This document shows, piece after piece, positions 34,564-45,879 of a stretch of DNA of 64,000 nt. A program made the position numbers and the translations under genes. Location: the NCBI GenBank assembly GCA_949775045.1, contig OX459110.1, positions 3,873,229 to 3,937,228 of the forward strand, read 5' to 3'. Within the stretch, counting starts at the first letter, position 1, and the number at the start of each line of letters is the position of its first letter. The notes below the pieces were generated by a model that did not search any database, was not told the origin of the DNA, and saw nothing but the letters and a program-made list of their open reading frames with translations. The DNA comes from Metridium senile. Lineage: Eukaryota; Cnidaria; Anthozoa; Actiniaria; Metridiidae.

Positions 34564-34780
34564 CGCAAATAGAACAAGAAAACGCCAAAATAAGAATGAG
34601 AAAAGTCGATGTTTACAATCTAAAGGTACAAAGTTCGCGGTACGACGACGAGTCCGAGATTACTCGTACCAAACCGCGCGCGGCCAAAACTCGTCCTCGT
34701 CTTCGTTCTCGTTCTCAAATCTAAAGGTCTCTATTTTGACAAGGTATGAAACTCGGTCACGTGACAAATTTAGTTTCGCG
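34564..34780. other. GA/CG-rich segment upstream of the Harbinger exon
   Basis: Contains GTACGACGACGAGTCCGAG and CGTCCTCGTCTTCGTTCTCG, which resemble terminal regions of non-autonomous elements. It may be part of the transposon's 5' end. Confidence 0.3.
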
Positions 34781-34928
34781 CGTAGTAAATCAGCCATGTG
34801 AGAAAATTTTAATTTTTTTTCCGATTATATAAACTTTATGTTGATCTTCAACTACAGTAAAAAGTATGATAATCTCCGACCTCAGCAAAGGGGTTAAAAT
34901 TAATTTATAAAAAGGGCAGCATGGAACC

Positions 34929-35904
34929 GAGGTGCGCCGCAGGTTGCTAGGGCAGGGACTTCCGGTTTCAGTCGGATTTTTACAATCGTGGAGCAATCGT
35001 GAAAATATCGATCGAGCGGCGGTGTTGTGAAATAGATACCACAATCACAGAAAAAGTTGGCGATCACTTTCTTGCATTTAACTTACGGATTGTTAAAATG
35101 ACTTTAAATTGAAAATTACAATACAGGAGAATGTATTTTATTTCGGAAATCATGGGCTGGCGAAGGGAAAGTCGAAAAGATCGTGATTTGCACTGCATTT
35201 GCTGCTAGCTAGCTAAAATGAGTTTAGCTTAACACTCAAAACAGCTGATTCAAGTCATGCTTTTGAAGTAACAGATGCTCTTCACTATTACGAAAACCTG
35301 GAGAAAGTTTTTCTAGTAGTTTTGGTATGTGCAGGTAATGATTGGAGTTGAAGTTTTTATGTCAAAACGACTGATATTGTCTTGTACAAACCAACTTACA
35401 GCCGAGCTAAACAGTGAATTTGTGATGGCCGCTTTGCGAAGTTTTCCAAGCTTGAAAAAAGCTCAACTTTATTTTGTGAACACTTACTTAGTTATAGCGG
35501 TTCCAACATTAAGAATAGAAAATATGTTTTAAAAGTGTGAAGCGTTTACAATTGTATTTTATAAGCTATATATTGCCGAAAAACTTTAGCTAAAACACAA
35601 CATTTACGGATTCTATAAATACACTTTGAATGAAAATCTCTTCACATTGTCAAATAAACTAAAGTTATATTTCAAATAAACATGGAAATAAATTTCACAT
35701 ACTGATCTCTTTGTTCTTGTTGGTTTTAAAAGTGTACTCAGTGTAAATCCCTATGAGAAAAACAACATTTTTTGTTTTGAAAGAAAAGTTTTAACAACAT
35801 TTTTTTTTCGGCGAGTCAGTCGATTGCTTCACGGCGAACTTTCGGCGCTCGTCGTTGAATTTCCGTGAGATTTCCGTGCCCTAGCAATCTGCGGCGCACA
35901 TCTA
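34929..35904. mobile_element. ~970-bp segment bounded by a 24-bp inverted repeat
   Basis: GAGGTGCGCCGCAGGTTGCT at the left pairs with AGCAATCTGCGGCGCACATC at the right. The interior has no convincing frame. The spacing suits a mid-sized non-autonomous TIR element, but no target duplication is evident. Confidence 0.45.
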
Positions 35905-36284
35905 TCCATCCACGCCATCAAGTTTCAGACCTTGTATCAAGATACTACTTTCTTCGATCTTTTTGTCGTACGTGCGATTCCGCGCGACCGAAAAATTGCT
36001 TGCAAAAAAAGCCACAGGAATCCTTTCAAACAAATAGAAAAAACAAACAAATCTTTTAGTATACAATAATTTAATATCTAAAAATAGTATTGACTGGTGC
36101 ATACAAATATATAAATATTGGAATGAAACGTGTTTTATAGCCGTAAGTCCGCCATCTTGGTTTCGGTGTGCATGTGAAATATACTTTCTGGGTTTGGGTT
36201 ACCTGTGATTTCCCAAACGCGACACGACGATAAATTGGCAAAAAGGTAAAACTAAAGTCGGGCCACCTGCGGGCAGCTCGACTA

Positions 36285-36400
36285 ATAATGATTAATATGT
36301 AAGCACCTCGGTTATTCGTGTTTAGGTAAATGTTCATAATATCCCAAAAATAACCTCCATGTTCTTGACAAGAATAATGATTGCATGAGGACATAGATCT
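36285..36400. repeat. ~85-bp satellite, about 1.4 copies
   Basis: Carries GTAAGCACCTCGGTTATTCG and AATAACCTCCATGTTCTTGA, as in the array at 29945-30510. Confidence 0.75.
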
Positions 36401-36845
36401 TTCGTGTTTATATTCAATACACGTATGTGATCTTTTAGATAATCACTTGCCCAAGCTAGCATTTCACAACACATTAGCTAGCGCGAAAATCTCTTCATAC
36501 TGCATGACTATCAATATTAAATGTGTAAACGAACTGCCATAAAGCTATCAGTCTAAGTGGCTTTTGTTTTGCTCATTTGTCATAGTTATTCGATCCTTGG
36601 CGCCAGAATGACGTCATAGCTGACTGGATAAATTACCGCTGTACACAATGTACTACTTTGCAGCTAGGAAACATGTGGTGATACTATTTGAATTAGTTAA
36701 ATTGATTAGGATTTCTTAAAAATCTGTAAACTTAGACATTTTGACAACCTGTGATAAAAATTGGTGAAAAAAAGAAAAGAAAGTACTATGAATTAATTTC
36801 TTAATTAAAAGAATAAAATTACTTTATTTTTTTTATCCAACTTTT
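36401..36845. other. No gene seen
   Basis: AT-rich sequence with an isolated TGACGTCA at 36609. No supported frame. Confidence 0.4.
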
Positions 36846-36849
36846 CCTG

Positions 36850-37300
36850 CTTTTTTGACGAAGGCTTGACGTGCTAAACGTCAGTGAGTAACACTCTTTT
36901 TTACGGTGTATAAGTTACCATTTTTACTCCGACGAATGATTAACGTCCTAAACGTCAGTAAGGAACACTCTCATTTATATACGGTGTATAAGTTAACAAT
37001 TTTACTCCGACGAAGGATTAACGTCCTGAACGTCAGTAAGTAACACTCTTTTATACGGTGTATAAGTTAACATTTATACTCCGACGAAGGATTAACGTCC
37101 TAAACGTCAGTAAGTAACACTCTCTTTTATACAGTGTATAAGTTACCATTTTTACTCCGACGAAGGATTAACGTCCTAAACGTCAGTAAAAAACACTCTT
37201 TTATACGGTGTATAAGTTATCATTTTAACTCTGATGAAGGATTAACGTCCTAAACGTCAGTAACACTCTTTTATACGGTGTATAAGTTACCATTTTTGAT
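36850..37300. repeat. Tandem ~72-bp repeat, about 6 copies
   Basis: Units read ACTCCGACGAAGGATTAACG, then CCTAAACGTCAGTAAG and ATACGGTGTATAAGTTACC. The CCGACGAAGG...CGTCAGTAA core links it to the dispersed repeats at 15640 and 20420. Confidence 0.85.
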
Positions 37301-37802
37301 CCTAATTTTAATCATGAATAATTCAAATTGCTATGACGTTTCATTTTATTTCACATAGATTTTTTATAGATTTTTTAAACTGTTTTTTTTTTTTAAACTC
37401 GCCAAAGATTAAAGTATCTCTTAAAAGTGCATTAGTATTAAGCACTAAGGTCGCGAACAGAAAAACAACTTTGTATACAAAAGCCAAATTTCTGAATACA
37501 ATTGCTCAACTATTAACTTTTGTTTCTGTTTCCGACCTTAAAAGTTGTCTTTTGGTGGAGAGTCAATTAAAAAAGGCTTTTGAATCAAACGTAAATGCTG
37601 GAGTACAATATAGGAGCTTGTCACCTCTGCTAATTTCAAAGCAATATCGACAATGGATTCTCGTACTTGCTTTGTTCTTGGGAGCTTAACGATGTGTTAA
37701 AGGCATTTATTTGATGGTTTTCGAGGGGGCTTTTGAAAATGGGTTTATTGTGTGTGTTGGAACATGCTAATATTCATTTAGATGAGCTAATTGACTGACT
37801 CG

Positions 37803-37810
37803 TATAAAAG
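37803..37810 (+). promoter_or_regulatory. TATA box upstream of the 38219 gene
   Basis: TATAAAAG in the context ACTCGTATAAAAGCGGCC. It lies about 410 bp upstream of the start codon, leaving a leader of roughly 380 nt if transcription begins about 30 bp downstream. Confidence 0.55.
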
Positions 37811-37867
37811 CGGCCTTGTTGCCTTAGAAGCACTTCCAAAAAGTAAACGAACATGGCTGTGATTTCT

Positions 37868-38195
37868 AGTTTCGATTCTAGTTGACTTAAGAGCGTATTA
37901 ATCAAAGAATCTGCCAATAATCTTCCTTACAACTGGTCGCCAATGTTTGCCAAGCAAATATTCACAATTTCAACAAAGAAAACTCGGTTCGTTAACTTAA
38001 TTCCGAGACAACAAAAGTTAGTAGCAAGTTTTTCGATTCTAGTTGACTAAAAGCGTATTAATCAAAGAATCTGACAATAATCTGCTTTACAACTGGTCGT
38101 CAATGTTTGCTAAGCAATGCTAAGCAAATATTCACAATTTCAGCGAAGAAAAAAACTCGTATTAACTTAATTCCGAGAGAGAGAAAGTTAGCGAG
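37868..38195 (+). repeat. Tandem duplication (~165 bp) in the predicted 5' leader
   Basis: The block TCGATTCTAGTTGACT, AGCGTATTAATCAAAGAATC, ACAACTGGTCG, AATATTCACAATTTCA and AACTTAATTCCGAGA occurs twice in a row with about 10% difference. Both copies lie between the TATA box and the start codon. Confidence 0.85.
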
Positions 38196-38218
38196 TTTTG
38201 TTTGAAGAAAAGCAGAAA

Positions 38219-39394
38219 ATGTCTGAGGAAATACAAGAAAAAGGATGTGGAAAAGCAACCATGTACGTTATCACAGAGAAAGGCCTCGAAGTTGGGCCGT
38301 TTGTTTATACGAAAGACACAGATAGCCGAGTTATCTGTGCAAATACAGATGATATTTACTATGCACAAAGAGGGAAAGAACACTCGGTTACAGACAGAGA
38401 GTCTTATTCACGAAGAAGACACATTGAAAAACAAAAAGTCAAAGTTGTTAATCTTGGAGCCGATTCACTGCCTTCTGATGGACTAAGCGACGAATTTCTT
38501 GCAGGAACAGTTCGAGATATCAAAAAAATAAGATTTGTAGCAGGCAATTTAAGAACCAAGCCAGGCCTCAAGAGCGGTAAACAAAGGCAAAACTCAGCTA
38601 CGTTAAATAATACTGATAATAATCAAGACGAAGGCTTAGATATAGAAGTCTTGAAACGGCTTCTACAGAGCAAAAAGGAGTTTGACGAATGGGGGAAGAA
38701 AGCGTTGACGCCGAGAAGAGAAGCGGAGTTGAGTCTCAGCGGAAAAAGACAAATAGTGTTAAGAAGGTTAAGGATACGAAGACAAAGTGAAATACTACTA
38801 GATGAGATCGCTAAACTGCGACGAAAAAGCGAGGCTTTAGTCCATGAAGAAGAAGAAGATGACGACCGAGGGAAAGAAGGCGAAAAGAACAAAAGCATCC
38901 GAATATTGAAGAATATTTTCTATCCATATTCAAGAGCTAAACTCGAGTCAATACATCAATCTAGCCTTGTTCATTTACCTTCGTTACAACCAACTAGTAT
39001 ACAACGAGAAGAAAAGACAAATAAACTAGAAAAACCACAACGAACACAGCACAGCTTTCCATCAAAAAGAAACAAACGACAACAACAACAACTAGTTTTC
39101 TTAAGCCCACGTGTTCAATACAATCAAAGCAAAGCAAAAAACTCCGCTAAAATAAATATTAATGAACGTAAAGTTAATACTGACAGCAATCCAAAGGTAC
39201 GCTTTCCAGCGGTTATAGACCAAAGGACAGGAGAAATGCACGCCGTTCCAGGAGTTGTGGCGTTTAATAAGAGTGACTATAATCAATGGTCACGAAGAGA
39301 GAATATTATAAGGCGAGAGGTCTTACCCACTAGGTCACCGTCGCTGACTTATGTCAGCTTTTTGCCTTCTGTTTCCACTAAGAACAATTCATGA
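38219..39394 (+). CDS. Uncharacterised intronless protein, 391 aa, DYNxWSR family member 1
   Basis: The first ATG in frame is at 38219 (MSEEIQEKG), with purines at -3. The protein is hydrophilic, without signal peptide or membrane segments. Residues about 15-60 may fold (MYVITEKGLEVGPFVYTKD). The middle is highly charged with coiled-coil potential (ILLDEIAKLRRKSEALVHEE, followed by an acidic patch). The C-terminal region contains VRFPAVIDQRTGEMHAVPG and DYNQWSRRE, a block echoed in the gene at 43877. Basic, Gln-rich, probably disordered stretches separate these. The family is not recognised. Coding is supported by length and non-repetitive composition, a strong TATA box upstream, and the paralogue. 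Nuclear location is plausible from Lys/Arg content but not shown. Confidence 0.7.
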   Translation: MSEEIQEKGCGKATMYVITEKGLEVGPFVYTKDTDSRVICANTDDIYYAQRGKEHSVTDRESYSRRRHIEKQKVKVVNLGADSLPSDGLSDEFLAGTVRDIKKIRFVAGNLRTKPGLKSGKQRQNSATLNNTDNNQDEGLDIEVLKRLLQSKKEFDEWGKKALTPRREAELSLSGKRQIVLRRLRIRRQSEILLDEIAKLRRKSEALVHEEEEDDDRGKEGEKNKSIRILKNIFYPYSRAKLESIHQSSLVHLPSLQPTSIQREEKTNKLEKPQRTQHSFPSKRNKRQQQQLVFLSPRVQYNQSKAKNSAKININERKVNTDSNPKVRFPAVIDQRTGEMHAVPGVVAFNKSDYNQWSRRENIIRREVLPTRSPSLTYVSFLPSVSTKNNS

Positions 39395-39469
39395 TGTCAT
39401 GTTATTATCAGTAAAAAGCAATTTTTAGACGTATTTTTCTTCCTTTTTTTCATCCTCTTTTCTTGGTAT

Positions 39470-40861
39470 CATCATCATTTTTAAATGAGTCATCATCATT
39501 ATCAACGTCATCATCATCATCATCATCATCATTATCATCATTATCATCATAATCATCTCAATCATCATAATCATAATCATCATCTCAATCATCTTAATCA
39601 TCATCATCTCAATCATCACCATCATCATCATCTCAATCATCTTAATCATCATTATCATAATCATCATCTCAATCATCATCATCTCAATCATCTTAATCAT
39701 CATTATCATAATCATCATCTCAATCATCATCATCTCAATCATCTTAATCATCATTATCATAATCATCATCTCAATCATCATCATCTCAATCATCTTAATC
39801 ATCATCATCTCAATCATTACCATCATCATCATCTCAATCATCTTAATCATCATTATCATAATCATCATCTCAATCATCACCATCTCAATCATCTTAATCA
39901 TCATTATCATAATCATCATCTCAGTCATCATCATCTCAATCATCTTAATCATCATTATCATAATCATCATCTCAATCATCATCATCTCAATCATTATCAT
40001 CATCATCATCACAATCTCAATCATAATCATCTCAATCATCATCATCTCAATCATCATCATCTCAATCATCATCATCTCAATCATCATCATTAATCATCAT
40101 CATCATCATCGTCATCATCATCTCAATCATCTCAATCATCATCATCTCAATCATCATCATCTCAATCATCATCATCTCAATCATCATTATCTCAATCATC
40201 ATCATTAATCATCATCATCATCATCGTCATCATCATCTCAATCATCTCAATCATCATCATCAACGTAACATCATCATTAGTATCACCACATTATCACCAT
40301 AATCGGCATCATCATGATCATCATGCACAATCTATATATATCATCATGTTCATCGCTATTATCATCATCATGATCATCATGCACAATCATCTGTATCGTC
40401 ATAATCACATCACCAGCAGCAATGTTATCATCATCATTGACATCATCACACATCATCATCATCATCATCTTCATCTCAATTATCATTATCTCAATCATCA
40501 TCATTAATCATCATCATCATCATCATCATCTCAATCATCTCAATCATCATCATCAACGTAACATCATCATCATTAGTATCACCACATTATCGGCATCATC
40601 ATGATCATCATGCACAATCTATATATATCATCATGTTCATCGCTATTATCATCATCATCATCATCATGCACAATCATCTGTATCGTCATAATCACATCAC
40701 CAGCAGCAACGTTATCATCATCATTAACATCATCACACATCATCATTAGATCATCAACATCGGTATCACAATCATCATGATCATATTTCATACACAATCA
40801 TCTGTATCATCATAATAACATTCAACAGTATCATCATCATCACCAACATCGGCCAGTCATT

Positions 40862-40894
<33 letters not shown>

Positions 40895-40900
40895 TGCTTT
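39470..40900. repeat. 1.4-kb CAT-rich array with higher-order repeats
   Basis: Triplets CAT and AAT combine into CATCTCAATCAT units. A longer period is visible: the block from AATCTATATATATCATCATG to GTCATAATCACATCACCAGC appears at about 40330 and again at about 40617, nearly identical. The His-, Met- and Ile-rich frames are artefacts. Confidence 0.92.
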
Positions 40901-43876
40901 TCATTTCTGACATTTCCTTACGAAACGAAATAGTGAATGGGATATCAATTAATGATACGAACATTATATATCATTTAAAAAGTAGAAAAATAGGAATGAT
41001 TTATCTTTAAAAAAATACAAGCAGAAAGGAATAATACGAACACCTTGCAAAATGTTATAAAACAAAAACAAAATATTAAGTTCTATTGTTGTGACCTTCT
41101 TCTTCTTGAATTCATATCATCCATAGTGCATTTAGGGCTTGGTCTGCAACATGCAACAAAACCCTTACCAACCTTTTTGAAAATAGCTGTACATCGATAT
41201 TCACTTTCGTCAACTTGTTTAAAAAAGCTGTATTCGGTTTAAAAAAAACGAGGAACGGCGAACTGGTGTATCTTCATAAAATTAATTAAATACAGTTACT
41301 ATTGTGATTACTATACATACAATAAATAAACAGTACAAGTAATCAAAAACGAAAGACTTTTAATCCAATATCCAAACAAACTACTCGAAAATTCTCATTT
41401 GATAATTAAGACGTGCGAATATGTCAACAATCGATTAGCCTTGGGCAGTACATAAGACCTCTATGTTATCTTAGGGATTAAAGAAGTGGAGTGTACAATA
41501 CAATCAATTTTAACAACGTAATGCAATAGTGATCCATTAAGCCACATGCCTAGTGAATAGCTATAGGAGACGACTATTCAGCGACAAACAAAAACTATTT
41601 CTTAATTGATGTAATAGTTTCTTGCATCCGTGTGCTTGAAGTAACCTTCCGCCGCATTTCAACATTTGAAATAGCGACTATTCGGCAACAAGCAAAAGCT
41701 ATTGGACAATTGATTTATTAGTTGAATCTTTGTGTAGAAAGCAACAGTTTATCACTTGGTATAACTCTCTACGACTACTCGACAACAAACACACGGTATT
41801 TGATAATTGGTTTATTGGTTTTTAGCTTTCGTGTAAAGCAAGCAAAGTTCGCCATTTGACTACTCTGGCCCGGTTTAAAAAAACTCTCTTCCTTCAAAAT
41901 TGGTTATACAAAAAGACTTCAAGCTTCAAAGTTAAAGCAACTTAGAAAATCATTGTTTACGTCGACGAGAAAATCTGCTATAAATTAATTGTCCAGTGTC
42001 CATCGTGACTGAAACATGATTTAATATACAACATAGATGTGATCAAATCAACTCTCTCTATCACGGAAGTTGGCTTTGCAAAGAAACTGTCCCATAAGGT
42101 ACTTTGAAAAGCATAATCTGGATCCACAAAGTCTATTGTGTTAGGATTTCTTTTTCATTGGAACCACGATTTAGAATTCAGCTTATTTCAGTAGTTGAAA
42201 AGGTTTCTGGAACTCTGAGCAGCAATGTGACTTCTGCAAACAAACTCTCATTATTTGACCCATAAAGTACACTGAGTAAATTGTGTGGATCAACTCAATA
42301 GCGCATCACTCAATTTGATCTTGAAATATAGTGGAATATGGTGGATCTGCATTTGTAGTCAAAAAGTCTACTTGGAATATTACGTGGTTCAGAATTCACT
42401 AAAAGGCTGACTCGGGGAATCATTAGTTGGAGCAATCGGAATGTCCTGAATAGCAGTGTGCAGAAACTATTATTAAAGATAACTGTGTCTAGCAAATCAG
42501 TGAATATTTACTAGTTTGTGGAGTTCGTACGAAAGCGAGTTTCAGTATTAATACAGGCTTTTGTTGCCCAAACTGATTGAAGTACTTGAAACCAAAGTTA
42601 ATAGGAGAACGTTGGAACGTTGTATTAGGAAAACGACTGTAGATGTCAAAATAATACTTGAAACCGGCGTCGGTTGAATAGAGTTTTGCTCCAGAGTAAA
42701 CCAGTTGAAGGACAACAAGTGGCTTTCACGGCTTTGTTTTAGAACACTACAGGAGCGCAATATTTTAAATGGTAATTCAAAAACACGCTAGCCACCTGCG
42801 TACCCGTCTTTCGAACTGTTCATGCAAGATTCAATCACACTAGAACTAACTCAGTGAAAATACCAAATTTACTTCTAAATATTTTTCAAGGATGATTAAT
42901 TAAGATGTGCTGAAACAAAGTGAGTTTTATGGAAACTAAGTTGGAACTGATTCGCTTTGGTTAAGCAAGCAAGTAAGCAATCCATTCGAAACTAAGGGGT
43001 TGTTATTGGTAGCAGCGATATCTCACATTTTGGTGTTGGAAATCTTTACACCTTCTGCACAAAAGGATTCGTTCAAGAAAAGAGCATTTTATGACTTCTT
43101 TATTTTCGCTTCAAGTTTAAACGAAAGACTGAAGGATTTTATTGTAAGCAAGCAACTGAAACTAAAAACACGCCACTAAAAACTTGGAAATAATTCACCT
43201 TCCGTTTGCATAAAAATAATTCTACACTAAAGTGTATTTCATAATTTCTTCATTTTCATTTCAAGCCTAAATCCCTCGGAGCTGAAAGTGTTTATAGCTG
43301 TCATAAAACTAGTGAAGGATTCCGACAATTTGTTTAAAGCTCAATAGTATTATTAGAGCTGCTGATGGTGAATAAGCAATCCGGTTGTCAAGCAACAAGA
43401 AGCGTGAAATGAAATGCAAAAGTCAAACAATGGTCTCATGCAACTCTTCTCAAATACTTGCGAATTGAAACTCGCTTGTTTATTGGTTTGAATTATCTCG
43501 ATTGTACGGGACAGTTTTTATTGTAAATTGATTGACAACTTTATTTGGAGTTCGCGAAGGAAGCGAAGGAAGGCCATCGTTTTGAACGGTTTGGACACGT
43601 CACTTTCAAACATCTAAATATACTTTAGATTATTCGGACGCAAACGAATTTGATTGATTCGCTTTTATCAATATTTTTATAAGTTTCTTTGTGGATATAG
43701 CAGAACATCATTAATCTGATAAAGCGTTCTTGTGAATGTGTTGATTCTCTATTATCGATCAATATCAAGTTTCGTTGTGGATATAGCAGAAACATCATTG
43801 AGCTTTTTGGTGATTGTATTGAAGCAGTTGCCGACGACAATTAATGATTTTATTGGATGTATTCTGTAAGTGAATA
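40901..43876. other. No gene seen; diffuse internal repeats upstream of the 43877 gene
   Basis: About 3 kb without a supported frame. Three degenerate copies of a ~130-bp motif (CGACTATTCRGCRACAA, TTTATTRGTT) lie at about 41570-41850. A ~110-bp duplication with TTGTGGATATAGCAGAA lies at about 43670-43800, just upstream of the start codon. Parts may be the gene's leader or promoter. Confidence 0.45.
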
Positions 43877-45154
43877 ATGGAAATGTATCTACCAAAGACT
43901 ATTAATCTGCAAAAAGATCAGACAAACAACAAAGATTACGGTATCGAGCACATCAACAAACTACTAGAAGAAGAACTAGCTCAACTTAAATCACTAAAAG
44001 CCCAAAAACCACGAGAAACTTTACCAGTTTTGAAACCCAAGAATGAGAATTCTGCCGAGGTCGAAGGGATAGTTGATTACAAGAAGAGAGTAGAGGAGAC
44101 CAAATCTGGAGACTCTCATACAAGAGATAGACTCTCTGACCATAAAGCCTTCATAGGCCCTTTCTCAGAAGCCTATCGTGATTATTCAAAAGATAGGAGA
44201 GTTACTGGCAAAGGCGAGGTCCCGTTCTTTAAAGTTAACTCGGACCGGACCTCATTATCATATCGGTTACCAAAACTCACTGACTTGCAGGCCCCGAAAA
44301 CTACGAACTACGTAAATTATCAGATTCAAACGCCAGCCACTCAGAACAGTCGGAGAACCGAACGGAGTAAACGACTCTCAGGGAAACTGGTTCGATCGCA
44401 GGCAAAGTTGAGAATTGATTCAGTTCCGAGCGATTCCGAACAGGATGATATCACTGATAGTCTAAAAGTACAATACTGTACAATAACCGCAAGGGATTCA
44501 TTTGAACAACAAAAAGACGAAAAATTTATCAAAAGGGAAATTAATGACCATAAACCTGAGAAAAAGACTTTTCACTTGGCCTGCACACGTGATCCATCCA
44601 AGTATCAACCAATCAGAAACGAGGACAGAGAGTGCTCCTTCTGCGCAAGCTCATTGTACATTCATCGACGTTGTTCTCAATCCCACACGTTAAAGAGCCG
44701 ACGCTCAACCAGATTAATTACAACTGCAGAAAAACCCTTTCTTCCGCAGATAAAACAAGAAATTCCAGTGAAAAAGGAGATTGCGCCTAAAGAGTGCGAA
44801 AAATGCCGTAAAAGGTTCGAACAAGCGGAACAAAACAAAACATCCTTAGCTTTAATAAGCTCGCAACGCAAACGCGAACGGACTTCAAACAGTATTCAAA
44901 GGAAGGCAAAATCCAGGCCTTCTACCAAGGAAACAACACAAGAGAGCACAGAAACAGAACAGAAAGCGGTCGATAAGCTGCCTGTCTTTGAGTGTACTGC
45001 ATACATGCACGTAGACGGCTCGTTATCACTGTTACCCGGTGCGTTTATACTGCACGATAATGACTACAATGTATGGTCGAGAAAGACTGGTTCTAAGACC
45101 AGTACACGGCAAAAGTTAGTTACGGATTCGAGTTTTCCACGGCTTGTCCAATAA
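43877..45154 (+). CDS. Uncharacterised intronless protein, 425 aa, DYNxWSR family member 2
   Basis: Starts MEMYLPKTINL and runs 425 residues without interruption. The N-terminal 60 residues have a Leu/Glu-rich helix (INKLLEEELAQLKSLKAQ), probably a coiled coil. Two Cys clusters follow: RECSFCASS near residue 254 with a nearby HRRC, and ECEKCRKRF near residue 310, each of CxxC type and possibly zinc-binding. The last 60 residues read FECTAYMHVDGSLSLLPG and DYNVWSRK, matching in order and spacing the C-terminus of the protein at 38219-39394. No signal peptide or membrane segment. Function unknown. The shared C-terminus suggests tandem duplicates with fast-evolving middles. Confidence 0.72.
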   Translation: MEMYLPKTINLQKDQTNNKDYGIEHINKLLEEELAQLKSLKAQKPRETLPVLKPKNENSAEVEGIVDYKKRVEETKSGDSHTRDRLSDHKAFIGPFSEAYRDYSKDRRVTGKGEVPFFKVNSDRTSLSYRLPKLTDLQAPKTTNYVNYQIQTPATQNSRRTERSKRLSGKLVRSQAKLRIDSVPSDSEQDDITDSLKVQYCTITARDSFEQQKDEKFIKREINDHKPEKKTFHLACTRDPSKYQPIRNEDRECSFCASSLYIHRRCSQSHTLKSRRSTRLITTAEKPFLPQIKQEIPVKKEIAPKECEKCRKRFEQAEQNKTSLALISSQRKRERTSNSIQRKAKSRPSTKETTQESTETEQKAVDKLPVFECTAYMHVDGSLSLLPGAFILHDNDYNVWSRKTGSKTSTRQKLVTDSSFPRLVQ

Positions 45155-45192
45155 TACGAATAGTAACATAGGCCTATAGTTTAACACAGTTG

Positions 45193-45557
45193 CAGTCTAA
45201 AGCCTGGTTCACACTGCGTCATAATCATAATCATAATCATAAGCAAAACAAAAGAAATTAGAAAAAAAAAACACTTTTTGTTTTCTAATGGTAATAAATC
45301 TTTTGTTTTCTTGCTTATATGATTATGATTATGACGCTCGTGTGAACCAAGGGAGCACGGCAGACTGTTGTTTGTGGTTAGGATATATTCAATCTTTGGA
45401 TAGTTTTAAATTACATAAACGGCTTATATTTTCGTCAATCGACTGAGCAGTAAAAATGCGGGCGCAAATATCATTGCCGAGCGAGTCCCGCAGGGACGAG
45501 CAATGTACGAGTGTCGCCCGACAGTCTGCCGTGCTCCCTGTGGACAAGGCTTTAGAC
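45193..45557. mobile_element. Compound palindromic element (two or three nested inverted repeats)
   Basis: Outer ends GTCTAAAGCCT and AGGCTTTAGAC pair. Inside, TGGTTCACACTGCGTCATAA pairs with ATGACGCTCGTGTGAACCA (about 45204-45350). Next, AGGGAGCACGGCAGACTG at 45351 pairs perfectly with its inverse at 45521-45538. Confidence 0.7.
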
Positions 45558-45640
45558 CCAGTTCAAACGTCGCATCTCACATGACTGAATCTATTGCAAA
45601 TACGAAAAAAACTATTTTTTTAATTCGTTTGCATTAGGTT
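45553..45640. repeat. MITE fragment, CGCATCTSACATGTGC family, third copy
   Basis: CAGTTCAAACGTCGCATCTC followed by TGAATCTATTGCAAAT and, inverted, TTTGCATTAGGTTCGG. It abuts the compound palindrome. Confidence 0.5.
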
Positions 45641-45879
45641 CGGGGAGGCCAAAGTCTTATATAAACTGATTCGAAATATATATAAAGAAAAATAGAAATA
45701 AGTTTTTGTCCCACTAGTATTTGTTTCATGATTTTAAGTCGTGTGAAAAATTTATTCATTATTGTGTTTACAAACTTCTCATAAATAAAATAAACTTACT
45801 AACCATGTATAAATCGTTCGAAAAAATTTGCACATTGTATTTTCGTATTATTTGGACACATTTCACATGGAAAGCGCGT

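Noticed and set aside
35329..35532. 67-codon frame in the 34929-35904 element
   Set aside because: Short, no domain, no splice or start support, and it lies inside a segment bounded by inverted repeats.
38198..38218. Seven-residue N-terminal extension of the 391-aa protein
   Set aside because: It would begin at TTG; the first ATG at 38219 has a good context.
39425..40093. Met-Ile-Glu and His-Leu-Asn repeat proteins downstream of the 38219 gene
   Set aside because: CATCTCAATCAT repeat translations on both strands without coding features.
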